From SIG299 sp964632165 (lineage in GTDB: Bacteria; Bacillota; Clostridia; Lachnospirales; Lachnospiraceae): 51,723 nucleotides of DNA. How positions within the stretch are numbered: the stretch's first letter is position 1; each line of letters starts with the position of its first letter. The translations under genes and the position numbers were made by a program. Below the pieces are notes generated by a model, which was given only the letters and a program-made list of their open reading frames with translations, was not told where the DNA came from and made no database searches. The stretch is from contig CAZWCZ010000011.1 in NCBI GenBank assembly GCA_964632165.1, forward strand, positions 1 to 51,723. The letters run 5' to 3'. Positions 16,770 through 24,523 of this stretch are shown here, piece after piece.

Positions 16770-17834
16770 TTAATTAGCGTCCGGAGTGTCTAACGGTGCA
16801 AGTAAGGCACCACCGTGGAAACCATCATAAGTGATCAGATATCTTACTAAGGTGCCGGAAGCCTTTTCAATCAAAAGAATATGAGAAGGGATTCCTTCCG
16901 GAACAACAATACATGCTTCAATCAGCTCACCTCTGTTCAGGTTATCATAAGTTGCAACCGGATTCTCTTCGTCATACGACATGGTAGCAAGATCAAATTC
17001 ATACAGAGAAATCTTCTCTATGGAAGAGGTGGTGGAGATCAGATAATACTCGGAATCTTCATTTACTGTCCACTTTGCAACCGTGTCGTTCCCATGGTCA
17101 GCCGTAGTAATTTCCATGGAAACAGAGAAATCATCATCGTTATCGTCCTCGTTCTCTTCCGGAAGTATGAAGTCATTGGATTCCAGATACTTAAACTCCT
17201 CTTCGGTAAGAACGGTAATGGAACCGATCTGAGGCTGTTTGTCCGTTGCGATCAGGCCGTTAGCGGAATCGGAAAAATTAGATGAGGAAGATACCATGTC
17301 GGCAACGAGGATGTCTACGTAGTCCATGCCGGAAACGATAGTACCAAAAGCAGCATAAAGACCGTCCAGTGCAACAGAATCCTGCTGTACGATAAAGAAC
17401 TGGGAAGAGGCACTGTCATAGTCGGTGCTTCTTGCCATGGAAAGCGTGCCGCGGACGTGGCTGATGGTATTTCCTTCAAAACCGTTTGCCGAAAATTCGC
17501 CAGGAAGAGTATATGCGGAACCTCCGGTGCCGTTTCCGTCTGGGTCGCCTCCCTGAATGATAAAGTCATCTACGACACGATGAATGGTAAGACCATCATA
17601 GAAGCCTTCATAGACCAGACGGATAAAGTTGGTAACGGTTGCCGGAGCGGCATCGGCATCCAGAACGGCATACATATCACCATATTCGGAAAGGGTGATC
17701 TTAACGTAGTGAAGACCGGATAAATAGTTCTCTGTGTCATAGTTAGGATTTGGATATTTATCTTTATTGCCGCAGCCGGAAAAAAGCAGTACGCAGAATA
17801 AAGATAATATACATAAATAGGTAAATTTCTTCAT
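16770..17834 (-). CDS. Cyclophilin-type peptidyl-prolyl isomerase lipoprotein
   Basis: A 354-residue lipoprotein. The signal sequence ends in the lipobox LFSGCG, then a cyclophilin domain (about 45-205) contains TVTNFIRLVYEGFYDGLTIHRV, FIIQGGDPDGNGTGG, a GTLSMAR segment and SSQFFIVQ. Extracytoplasmic cyclophilins isomerise X-Pro bonds in exported proteins. The C-terminal 140 residues form a second, mostly beta region I do not recognise, preceded by an acidic EENEDDNDDDF stretch; this extension is longer than in simple cyclophilins. It has a good minus-strand promoter. Confidence 0.92.
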   Translation of the reverse strand: MKKFTYLCILSLFCVLLFSGCGNKDKYPNPNYDTENYLSGLHYVKITLSEYGDMYAVLDADAAPATVTNFIRLVYEGFYDGLTIHRVVDDFIIQGGDPDGNGTGGSAYTLPGEFSANGFEGNTISHVRGTLSMARSTDYDSASSQFFIVQQDSVALDGLYAAFGTIVSGMDYVDILVADMVSSSSNFSDSANGLIATDKQPQIGSITVLTEEEFKYLESNDFILPEENEDDNDDDFSVSMEITTADHGNDTVAKWTVNEDSEYYLISTTSSIEKISLYEFDLATMSYDEENPVATYDNLNRGELIEACIVVPEGIPSHILLIEKASGTLVRYLITYDGFHGGALLAPLDTPDAN

Positions 17835-17879
17835 GTTTTGTTCTCCTTTGATTCAATAAAATACTTTATGAGACATTCT

Positions 17880-17908
17880 GTATTATTTTTAGGGCAGAAC
17901 TGTGTCAA
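17880..17908 (-). promoter_or_regulatory. Promoter of the cyclophilin-aroA unit
   Basis: On the minus strand TTGACA (17903-17908) and TAATAC (17880-17885) are 17 bases apart. It is divergent with the thrE-like promoter 29 bases away. Confidence 0.75.
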
Positions 17909-17936
17909 AATGAATAAAAATATAAAAAAGAGCTAC

Positions 17937-17965
17937 TTGCGAAATGAGAAGGAACAGAGTATGAT
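17937..17965 (+). promoter_or_regulatory. Promoter of the thrE-like pair
   Basis: TTGCGA (17937-17942) and TATGAT (17960-17965) are 17 bases apart, 35 bases before the start codon. Confidence 0.7.
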
Positions 17966-18000
17966 AACTGTTAGACATTGATACGGGAGGATATCCTTAC

Positions 18001-18765
18001 ATGAAAGTTGAGGAAATAATGGATGTGGCACTCGATATCGGAGAGGCAATGTTAGAAGCAGGATCCGCTGTAAACCGGGTAGAAGATACTATGCAAAGGA
18101 TCTGCAGCAGTTACGGATTGCAGAAAGCGGAAGTTTTTACACTGAACTCATTGAGTTTTATCAGTGCAGAAGCGGAAGACGGCAGGACGGTGACCAAAAC
18201 AAAACGGATGAGGTGCTGCACAACGGATCTGTATCAGACAGAGCTGCTGAATGAACTGTCCCGCTATATCTGCAGTAATCAGCCGACGTATGAAGAGATA
18301 GAACAAAAAAAGAAGGAGCTTCTTTCAAAAAATACAGATAACTGGTATCATACATTGTTCGGATATGTTCTCGGAACCGGCGCGATCACGGTGTTTTTCG
18401 GAGGAAATTTAAGAGATGGTATCGCAACGGCGCTGATCTCCATATTTATCTTTCTGGCAAACCGTTTTGCACTGCGTTTAAAACAGAATCAGCTTTTGTA
18501 TACGGTAGCGGCAACATTTTGCATTGGGGCATTTGCCATCCTGCTTGTAAAAGCCGGGGTTGGCGTACATGTGGATAAAGTGATGATCGGTGATATTATG
18601 CTGTTCATACCGGGACTTGGAATTGTGAATGCGGTACGGGACATGCTGCATGGCGATGTCATGACCGGATTTTTTCGCCTGGTAGAGGCGGTCATTGTAG
18701 CAGGGGCGATCGCATGCGGCATTGCCATGGCACTGATTCTGATGGGAGGATGGATAGCTGTATGA
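18001..18765 (+). CDS. Threonine/serine exporter ThrE-like, N-terminal domain protein
   Basis: A 254-residue protein. A soluble N-terminal part (EAGSAVNRVEDTMQRIC, typical of the ThrE N-terminal domain formerly DUF1212) precedes about five membrane segments, including FGYVLGTGAITVFFGG and MLFIPGLGIVNAVRDMLHGD. In Corynebacterium ThrE is one polypeptide; in Firmicutes it is often two genes, as here, with the next gene giving the other half. The pair would export threonine or serine. Start follows GGGAGG. Confidence 0.88.
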   Translation: MKVEEIMDVALDIGEAMLEAGSAVNRVEDTMQRICSSYGLQKAEVFTLNSLSFISAEAEDGRTVTKTKRMRCCTTDLYQTELLNELSRYICSNQPTYEEIEQKKKELLSKNTDNWYHTLFGYVLGTGAITVFFGGNLRDGIATALISIFIFLANRFALRLKQNQLLYTVAATFCIGAFAILLVKAGVGVHVDKVMIGDIMLFIPGLGIVNAVRDMLHGDVMTGFFRLVEAVIVAGAIACGIAMALILMGGWIAV

Positions 18766-19226
18766 CAGATTTTATTGTGAGGATCGTGGCAGCATTTGGA
18801 GCCTGTATCGGATTTTCCATTTTTTTTAATATGAAGAAAGAACGTCTGCTGCATGCAGCGATACTGGGGACATTATCCGGTGCCATTTATATTTATTGTG
18901 ATCATCTGTTCCCGGAAAGCGTTTTTTTAAATAACATGATTCCGGCATTGATCTGTACGCTGCTGTCTGAACTGTCCGCGCGATGGAAGAAAGCACCGGC
19001 CATTGTTTTTATTCTTCCGTCTATCATCATATTGATACCGGGAAGCAGCTTTTACTATACGATGAGTTTTCTTGTCAGCGGAGAGCATGAGAAGTTTCAA
19101 GAGTGGGGAGGACGCACTCTTTTGTCGGCATTTGGGATTTCCGTCGGCATTCTGATCGCGACATTTGCATTTTATGAGGTTCTGCACCGGATCTCGGAAA
19201 GAAATAAACAAACTATGAAAAGTTGA
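18762..19226 (+). CDS. ThrE-like exporter, C-terminal half (ThrE_2 type)
   Basis: A 154-residue membrane protein with about four hydrophobic segments. It contains FIFFNMKKERL-like FSIFFNMKKERLLHAAILG and ILIPGSSFYYTMSFLVSG, which match the C-terminal ThrE_2 domain. Its start overlaps the stop of the upstream gene (ATGA), which indicates translational coupling and a two-subunit exporter. An upstream in-frame ATG lies inside the first gene and lacks a ribosome binding site. Confidence 0.88.
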   Translation: MTDFIVRIVAAFGACIGFSIFFNMKKERLLHAAILGTLSGAIYIYCDHLFPESVFLNNMIPALICTLLSELSARWKKAPAIVFILPSIIILIPGSSFYYTMSFLVSGEHEKFQEWGGRTLLSAFGISVGILIATFAFYEVLHRISERNKQTMKS

Positions 19227-19335
19227 TGAAAAAACAGTTTGTTTAAAATTTGGTAACATTTTTGTGCTATGATACTTTTGTACGAAAGGCAGAGCGTCGG
19301 AGGAGAAAGGCGCGGAGAAAGGATCAGAAACAAAA

Positions 19336-20091
19336 ATGGACAATGAAACAGCAATGATTGATGTGTATGGGGAGATCAGGAATACGTCCGAAGAATGGAA
19401 ACGCATGCAGATGATCTATGATGCGGCATTGCGGGAGATCAATACAAAACTGGAAACGCTGAACAATGAATTTAAGCTGCAGCACCAGTACAATCCGATA
19501 GAGCATATGACTTCACGGCTGAAATCGCCGGAAAGTATCGCAAAAAAACTAAAGCGCGGAGGCAGAGAACTTTCCGTAGAAAATATCGTGCGCTATATCA
19601 ATGATGTTGCCGGAATCCGGATCATCTGTTCCTATACGACGGATATTTACCGGATTGCGAGGCTGATTGCGGCGCAGGAAGATATTACCGTATTGAAGAT
19701 CAAGGATTACATAGAACATCCAAAGCCAAACGGGTATAAAAGTTACCATATGATCATATCGGTCCCTGTATTTTTGACGGAAAATGTCATTAATGCAAAG
19801 GTAGAGATCCAGATACGGACGATCGCCATGGATTTTTGGGCAAGTCTGGAGCACAAAATGTACTATAAGTTTGAGGGAAATGCACCTGAACATATACAGA
19901 GAGAATTGAAGGAATGTGCGGACCTTGTAGCATTTCTGGATCAGAAGATGCTGACCATTAACGAAGAAATACGCATGTATTCCGGAGACGGAGAGGAAGT
20001 TCTAAATGCGGCGGGGAAAACACCGAAGGAGCTGTACGGAAGGGTTGAGGAAGACGGCACTTACGAAGAAGAGATCATTATGACGATATAA
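19336..20091 (+). CDS. Small alarmone synthetase (RelQ/YjbM-like (p)ppGpp synthetase)
   Basis: A 251-residue protein with a single RelA/SpoT synthetase domain and no hydrolase, TGS or ACT domains. Visible motifs are SRLKSPESIAKKLKRGG, VRYINDVAGIRIICSY, KDYIEHPKPNGYKSYHMI, VEIQIRTIAMDFWASLEHKMYYK. This is the RelQ-type layout, which makes pppGpp/ppGpp from ATP and GTP/GDP, often during envelope stress. It is alone in its unit and ends in a strong convergent terminator. Confidence 0.93.
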   Translation: MDNETAMIDVYGEIRNTSEEWKRMQMIYDAALREINTKLETLNNEFKLQHQYNPIEHMTSRLKSPESIAKKLKRGGRELSVENIVRYINDVAGIRIICSYTTDIYRIARLIAAQEDITVLKIKDYIEHPKPNGYKSYHMIISVPVFLTENVINAKVEIQIRTIAMDFWASLEHKMYYKFEGNAPEHIQRELKECADLVAFLDQKMLTINEEIRMYSGDGEEVLNAAGKTPKELYGRVEEDGTYEEEIIMTI

Positions 20092-20096
20092 AAAAG

Positions 20097-20128
20097 AACA
20101 GGCAGGAGCGTCGGCTCCTGCCTGTTTT
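20097..20128 (+). terminator. Bidirectional terminator between relQ-like and SleB-like genes
   Basis: AACAGGCAGGAGC and GCTCCTGCCTGTT form a 13-bp perfect stem with a 4-base loop, with A-run before and T-run after. It touches the stop codon of the convergent minus-strand gene. Confidence 0.95.
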
Positions 20129-21446
20129 ACCATTTCTTTGAGTAAAATACATGGTCTTGTAAAATATAGAATTTTGTAAATCCGGCGTATGCTTTGTTTT
20201 TGTATGCACTATGGGTTGTCCGGAAGAACATGAAGTCTCCGATGTTATTGCGTCCGCTTAAAGCTTCTTTTGCTGCCTTGTAACAGATTTCCGGAATTCC
20301 GTCTGCCTGAGCTCTGGATACGAGTTCGGGAGCTGCACCGGAAAACTGTCCGGGAGCATAAATGACTTCATTCAGGGTAGTTCCCCAGTAACCGTCTTCC
20401 ATACGGTTCAGAATGACGTTGGCAACGGCAAGCATGCCTTCATATTTTTGGTTGCCGGCTTCTGTGTAGATGATCGTAGCAAACAGATAAAGTTCGTCAT
20501 CGGTCATTGTCACAGGAGTCCGCCGGGTTTCTTTTACGGAGGAGAGCATGTTGGCTTCTACGCGGGCACCATCACCCTGTTCCAGGTTCAGGGCGGTTTC
20601 CAGGTTTTCCAAATCCTGCATACGGGCAATTTCTTTTAAGGTAAGTCCCGGATCCAGTTCATAGGAAAGCTCTACATAGTCTGCGGACAGGTAGCCAATG
20701 GTTTCATTTTCAAGCAGTACGGCATACCATCCCTGATAACTTTCAGAGAGGACGACCGGATAGGAAGTTCCTTTTTTTATAGTCTTGATCACATCATAAT
20801 ACGTACCCGGTCCTTTCCGGATATTTAGTACGGTGGTGGAAGATGCAGTAATAAGACGTTCACGGTCACATAAAGACATAATGTCTTCCTGCGAGAGAAG
20901 GTAATCTGTGCTGATATAGCCTTCTTCGATCGTGCCGGTAGAAATCTTAACCCATCCGTCTTCCGCTTCACTCAGAAGAAGAGCATAGTTTCTTAAAGAA
21001 AGTTTGCCGATGATCTCGTATCCGGTACCTGGTCCCTTTCGGATGTTTAAATGGGTGGAGACTGCCGGCATGGTAAAGTCAAGTACAAGAGGAGCCGGAG
21101 TCGGAGTCGGCGAAACTGTCGGAGTCGGCGAAACCGTCGGAGTCGGCGAAACTGTCGGAGTCGGCGAAACCGTCGGAGTCGGCGAAACCGTTGGAGTCGG
21201 CGATGCAGTTGGCGTCGGCGACAGTGTCAGTGTCGGGGAAACCATGGAAACAGAAGAGTCTGTTGGGCATGCGTCAGATAAGTTCTCAGACGGTATATTT
21301 TCTGAAGCCACAGATCCAAGGGCTTCTGCGTTCTTTTGATTCAGGATTTCTGCGGAAAGATCTGTGTAAGAACCTGTCAGCATAACAAAGAAAAAGCACA
21401 GGACGTTTACAGTACATCCAAGCAGTGTGCGGGTCATTTTTTTCAT
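20127..21446 (-). CDS. Exported cell-wall hydrolase with SH3 domains (SleB/CwlJ-type)
   Basis: A 439-residue exported protein. A signal peptide (about 8-28) is followed by a PTPTVS repeat linker (about 70-115), two bacterial SH3 domains (about 125-180 and 200-260, both with LNIRKGPGT), and a C-terminal Hydrolase_2 domain (about 315-439) with the catalytic-type Glu in IIYTEAGNQKYEGM and VANVILNRMEDG. The family includes the spore germination lytic enzymes SleB and CwlJ, but vegetative homologues with SH3 domains are common in Clostridia, so a germination role is only a possibility. The start has GGAGG ten bases upstream. Confidence 0.9.
   Translation of the reverse strand: MKKMTRTLLGCTVNVLCFFFVMLTGSYTDLSAEILNQKNAEALGSVASENIPSENLSDACPTDSSVSMVSPTLTLSPTPTASPTPTVSPTPTVSPTPTVSPTPTVSPTPTVSPTPTPAPLVLDFTMPAVSTHLNIRKGPGTGYEIIGKLSLRNYALLLSEAEDGWVKISTGTIEEGYISTDYLLSQEDIMSLCDRERLITASSTTVLNIRKGPGTYYDVIKTIKKGTSYPVVLSESYQGWYAVLLENETIGYLSADYVELSYELDPGLTLKEIARMQDLENLETALNLEQGDGARVEANMLSSVKETRRTPVTMTDDELYLFATIIYTEAGNQKYEGMLAVANVILNRMEDGYWGTTLNEVIYAPGQFSGAAPELVSRAQADGIPEICYKAAKEALSGRNNIGDFMFFRTTHSAYKNKAYAGFTKFYILQDHVFYSKKW
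21103..21228 (-). repeat. Seven 18-bp tandem repeats encoding PTPTVS-type linker
   Basis: On the plus strand the unit is ggagtcggcgaaaccgtc with a few third-position changes; the last two copies diverge. It is analogous to, but distinct in sequence from, the TPTPTA repeat in the deacetylase gene. Confidence 0.93.
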
Positions 21447-21463
21447 TTATGATCAACCTCCAC

Positions 21464-21497
21464 ATATGATATGAGTCAAAACCCTCCGATATCATAT
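21464..21497 (-). promoter_or_regulatory. Inverted repeat in front of the SleB-like gene
   Basis: ATATGATAT (21464-21472) and ATATCATAT (21489-21497) form a perfect 9-bp dyad with a 16-base spacer. The TATGAT copies also resemble -10 boxes on the minus strand. It may be an operator. Confidence 0.45.
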
Positions 21498-21571
21498 CAT
21501 ATTTTTGGGGTCAGGGAAAGGCTTGTTTTTGCCTGGTTTAAGAATTTTTTGTGAACCATTCGACAAAAAAG

Positions 21572-22309
21572 TCAAAGAGTGAACTCATATTGATAAGAAT
21601 TTCCCTGTTTCCCGGTTCGACGGACAACGCCGAGCTCCGTCAGTAAAAGAAGGGCAGAGCGGGAAGTGGAGAGAGAAATTTTTGCTTTTTTGGCAAGATC
21701 TTTTGCCAGAAAGCAGTCCGGAAGGTCGGACGGAAGCAGCATCATATAATCAAGGGGCTGCTCAATATCGTATTCTCCGGTAAGAGTAAGAGGAAGCTTG
21801 TCAAATTTTGTGGCTTTTGATTTTTTCTGTTTTCCGTAACCGTCTAATATCCGATATTCTTCTGTTTCCATGCAGATGATCTTTAAAGAAAAATTGGGAT
21901 GGCTCAGGAAAGGACGTATACGGTAAAGTTCTGAAAACACCTGCATGGGATTCGCATGACGCGGCGATTTTTTTGGAACGGAGACCTCCCCGGTAACAGT
22001 GTCGATCCAACGCAGATAATTGCAGATACTCACCGGGTAAACGACAGTAACCTTGTGTTCCGGAAGAAAGGCAGCAAGTTTTTCCCTGAGATTTCCAAAC
22101 TGACGGGTCTGGATCTCATAAATATGTCCTTGAAGGCAGACATCGGCATAGTAGGGTCCGATTTTTATTTCCTGACAGGAAGTATCCCCTGACAGATACT
22201 GCTTTAAAGTGTAGTGAACCGTTTTTTCGCTCAGGGTTCCGATCAAATTGCAGGAACGTTCTCGTTCCACGGCTGCGCGGCTGCACTTTTCAAAGTAGGA
22301 GGCATTCAT
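21572..22309 (-). CDS. Unrecognised protein: possible nuclease-like core plus C-terminal winged helix
   Basis: A 245-residue soluble protein. The N-terminal half has VHYTLKQYLSGD, then IGPYYADVCLQGHIYEIQTRQF, where D-x(7)-EIQT resembles a PD-(D/E)XK-type core, as in a restriction-endonuclease-like domain of unknown function (DUF8091 as I recall). The C-terminal part (about 200-240) looks like a winged helix: ISLSTSRSALLLLTELGVVRRTG. I start at 22309 after AAAGGAA. It is upstream of the SleB-like gene in the same direction but 126 bases away. Function unknown; a DNA-binding regulator or a nuclease remnant are both possible. Confidence 0.6.
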   Translation of the reverse strand: MNASYFEKCSRAAVERERSCNLIGTLSEKTVHYTLKQYLSGDTSCQEIKIGPYYADVCLQGHIYEIQTRQFGNLREKLAAFLPEHKVTVVYPVSICNYLRWIDTVTGEVSVPKKSPRHANPMQVFSELYRIRPFLSHPNFSLKIICMETEEYRILDGYGKQKKSKATKFDKLPLTLTGEYDIEQPLDYMMLLPSDLPDCFLAKDLAKKAKISLSTSRSALLLLTELGVVRRTGKQGNSYQYEFTL

Positions 22310-22447
22310 GTTGTACGTTCCTTTCCGATGTAAAATCCTGATTCCGATCATATGGTAAACGAAAAGCAGGTACCCTGATTATACCACAGTCGCATTTCTT
22401 TTTTAAAGCATCATTGCACGTTTTTTCACCGGAAACAAAATTGCCGG

Positions 22448-22475
22448 TTGCAAGTTGGGGCGGATTTGGTATACT
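22448..22475 (+). promoter_or_regulatory. Promoter of the M18 aminopeptidase gene
   Basis: TTGCAA (22448-22453) and TATACT (22470-22475) with 16 bases between. Confidence 0.65.
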
Positions 22476-22516
22476 AACGGTAGGGTCAAAGAATAAAAGA
22501 AAGGGAGAAATTAGAA

Positions 22517-23800
22517 ATGGAACTGTTGGAATATATAAAGAAAGCAACAACACCGCATCAGGCAGTGGCAGCAGGAGCGGACTTTTTGAAAGGGTGTGGG
22601 TTTGAACCGCTGACACTCGGACAGGAGTATGAGGTAAAGCCGGGAGGAAAGTATTATCTGACGGCTTACAGCACGACGCTGATCGCCATGACCATTGGAA
22701 AGAATGTTACGGAAACGCAGGAATTCCACATGGCAGCGGCACATACGGATCATCCGTGTATGCACATCAAGCCGAAGGCAGAGATGACTCCGGGAAAATA
22801 TCTGAAACTGAATGTGGAGGTATATGGCGGACCGATCTTAAACACATGGTTAGACCGTCCGCTTTCCATCGCGGGCAGAGTGGCATTGAAAGGGACGGAT
22901 ATCTACCATCCGACCATGAAGCTGGTTGATTTTGAAAGACCGGTTGCGGTGATCCCGAATCTTGCCGTGCATATGAACAGGAAGGTAAATGAGGGAGTAG
23001 AGCTGAATAAACAGTCAGACATGCTTCCGATCCTAGGCTTGTTCGAGGAAGAAATGAATAAGAATGACTATTTTCTTGATCTACTGGCAGCAGAATGCAA
23101 AGTTGCAAAGGAAGAAATTCTGGATTTTGATCTGTATGTATATGCACCGGAAGAAGGAAGTTTTGTTGGGATCAGGGAAGAAATGATTTCTTCACCACGC
23201 CTGGACAATCTGACGTCCTGTTATGCATTGCTGCGTGGGATCAGTCAGGAAAAAGTAAGGGAGAACGGCATCAATATTGCTGTCTTATTTGATCATGAAG
23301 AGATCGGGAGCCGTTCTAAGCAGGGGGCAGATTCTGCATTGCTTCGGATGGTGCTTGAGCAGGTATATACAGCCCTTGGATTTTCAAAGGAAGCTTTGAC
23401 CAACAGCGTTTTTAACAGTTTCCTGTTTTCGGTGGACGTGGCGCATGCCGTACATCCGCATCATGCGGAAAAATATGATCCGGTCAATCAGGCGTACATG
23501 AATGAAGGAATCGTCCTGAAGTTAAACAGTAACCAGCGGTATACTTTTGATACGGAGGCAGTGGCGATAGCACAGGGAATCTGTGAAAAATACGGAGTAA
23601 AGTACCAAAAGTTTGCCAACCGTTCGGATGTCGCAGGAGGAGGAACATTAGGACCGATCATTTCCAGCTGGATTCCGATGAAGACGGTTGATATCGGTGT
23701 GCCGATCCTTGCAATGCATTCGGCAAGAGAACTGATGGGAAGAAAGGATCAGGAATATTTAGAAAGATTGATGACCGGTTTCTTTGTTGATTTCGCATAA
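22517..23800 (+). CDS. M18 family aminopeptidase
   Basis: A 427-residue cytoplasmic metallopeptidase of the aspartyl aminopeptidase family that removes N-terminal acidic or other residues. It shows the M18 metal ligands and catalytic motifs: AAAHTDHPCMHIKP, FDHEEIGSRSKQGADS, a VDVAHAVHPHHAEKY stretch, and the C-terminal AMHSARELMG. Full length for the family. The start follows AAAGGGAG. It appears to be transcribed alone; no terminator with a T-run is obvious directly after it before the next promoter at 23859. Confidence 0.95.
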   Translation: MELLEYIKKATTPHQAVAAGADFLKGCGFEPLTLGQEYEVKPGGKYYLTAYSTTLIAMTIGKNVTETQEFHMAAAHTDHPCMHIKPKAEMTPGKYLKLNVEVYGGPILNTWLDRPLSIAGRVALKGTDIYHPTMKLVDFERPVAVIPNLAVHMNRKVNEGVELNKQSDMLPILGLFEEEMNKNDYFLDLLAAECKVAKEEILDFDLYVYAPEEGSFVGIREEMISSPRLDNLTSCYALLRGISQEKVRENGINIAVLFDHEEIGSRSKQGADSALLRMVLEQVYTALGFSKEALTNSVFNSFLFSVDVAHAVHPHHAEKYDPVNQAYMNEGIVLKLNSNQRYTFDTEAVAIAQGICEKYGVKYQKFANRSDVAGGGTLGPIISSWIPMKTVDIGVPILAMHSARELMGRKDQEYLERLMTGFFVDFA

Positions 23801-23858
23801 AAGAGAAGCTTGGCTTTGTGCAAATTGCACAAAAGTTAAGAGAGAAGAATAAATTTGT

Positions 23859-23887
23859 TTGACAAAAATGCCTAAGAATGGTAAACT
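23859..23887 (+). promoter_or_regulatory. Promoter of the unassigned RNA
   Basis: TTGACA (23859-23864) and TAAACT (23882-23887) with exactly 17 bases between, followed by no open reading frame. Confidence 0.8.
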
Positions 23888-23893
23888 CTAGGA

Positions 23894-24025
23894 GTGCGGA
23901 ATAATAGATGGTAGTACTTATAGAGGTAGATGCGTTTGGGGACGCAGGGGCAAAGACTATAGAGAAAAAGGCTGTTTTGAAAGTGCAGATGAACTTCTGC
24001 CACTGATAGGCAGCCTTTTTCTTTT
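23894..24025 (+). ncRNA. Unassigned structured RNA, about 130 nt, with its own promoter and terminator
   Basis: Transcript start is expected near 23894. A bipartite stem is visible: TATAG (23919-23923) pairs with CTATA (23957-23961), enclosing purine-rich internal loops AGGTAGA and GGGGCAAAGA around an inner TGCGT/ACGCA hairpin with loop TTGGGG. It ends in a terminator made of AAAAAGGCTG (23965-23974) and CAGCCTTTTT (24011-24020), with a nested AGTGCAGA/TCTGCCACT hairpin. No ORF with a ribosome binding site fits. The conserved-looking internal loop could be a riboswitch aptamer or an sRNA. I could not match it to 6S, SRP, tmRNA, T-box, lysine or c-di-GMP elements. It lies upstream of the metG T-box. 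Confidence 0.6.
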
Positions 24026-24064
24026 GGTGTGTGATGACGGGGCTGCTTTTTTGGCGGTTTTTTC

Positions 24065-24093
24065 TTTACAAAAAAGGAAAATCATGATATCAT
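24065..24093 (+). promoter_or_regulatory. Candidate promoter of the metG leader
   Basis: TTTACA (24065-24070) and TATCAT (24088-24093) with 17 bases between, just upstream of the T-box leader. Confidence 0.6.
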
Positions 24094-24099
24094 GAAAAA

Positions 24100-24486
24100 A
24101 TAGTTGAAAGTTTATAAGAAAACAGCTGTGAAAAGGAAAGTACACGTTCAGAAATCTTACAGAGAGTCCTTAGGAAATTGTCCCGGGTAGCAGTACCTGT
24201 GCTGAGAGAGGATAGAGGAGAGTTCGTGGAAAATGGCCTTGGAGCTTCGTACCGAAGGATGGTGTCTGTGTGCGGCAATCGCAAAAACGACCTGTCGTAA
24301 GGCTACGACGGGTTTACCCGTTAAAGTGACGCACTGTGTTGGCAGTGTTGCAAAATAGGAACCGATTCCTGTTGTGATGCTGATATAGTGCATGAGGCAG
24401 TATTCCGTGAGGAACTGCAAATTAAAGTGGTAACACGTGAGAAAAGCTCTCGTCTTTAAAAAAAAGGCGGGGCTTTATTTTTTTGG
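24100..24486 (+). promoter_or_regulatory. Met-specific T-box riboswitch with attenuator
   Basis: A long leader without ORFs in front of metG. Typical T-box pieces are present in order: AGAGAG near the 5' end of stem I (24161-24166), GCTGAGAGAGGA (24201-24212), a specifier-loop region GGAAAATGGCC with ATG at 24233-24235 and following TTGGAGC, and the T-box itself, AAAGTGGTAACACGTGA (about 24424-24440). The T-box differs from the common AGGGTGGTACCGCG. A terminator stem AAAGCTCTCGTCTTT / AAGGCGGGGCTTT with a T-run to 24484 follows. Uncharged tRNA-Met would stabilise the antiterminator and switch metG on. Confidence 0.9.
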
Positions 24487-24523
24487 GAACCGGGAGTCCT
24501 AAAAAGAAAGAAGGGAGAAACCA

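Noticed and set aside
21103..21228. Second CRISPR-like repeat block
   Set aside because: Again contiguous 18-bp units in frame, encoding a PTPTVS linker.
22310..22351. Upstream start of the 21.6-kb minus-strand gene
   Set aside because: The ATG at 22309 has AAAGGAA at proper distance and the extra 14 residues look non-conserved.
23894..24025. Lysine, c-di-GMP-I, 6S or SRP RNA
   Set aside because: Some short words (GAGGTAGATGCG, GGGGACGCA) recall lysine or GEMM aptamers, but the remaining conserved blocks and lengths are missing.
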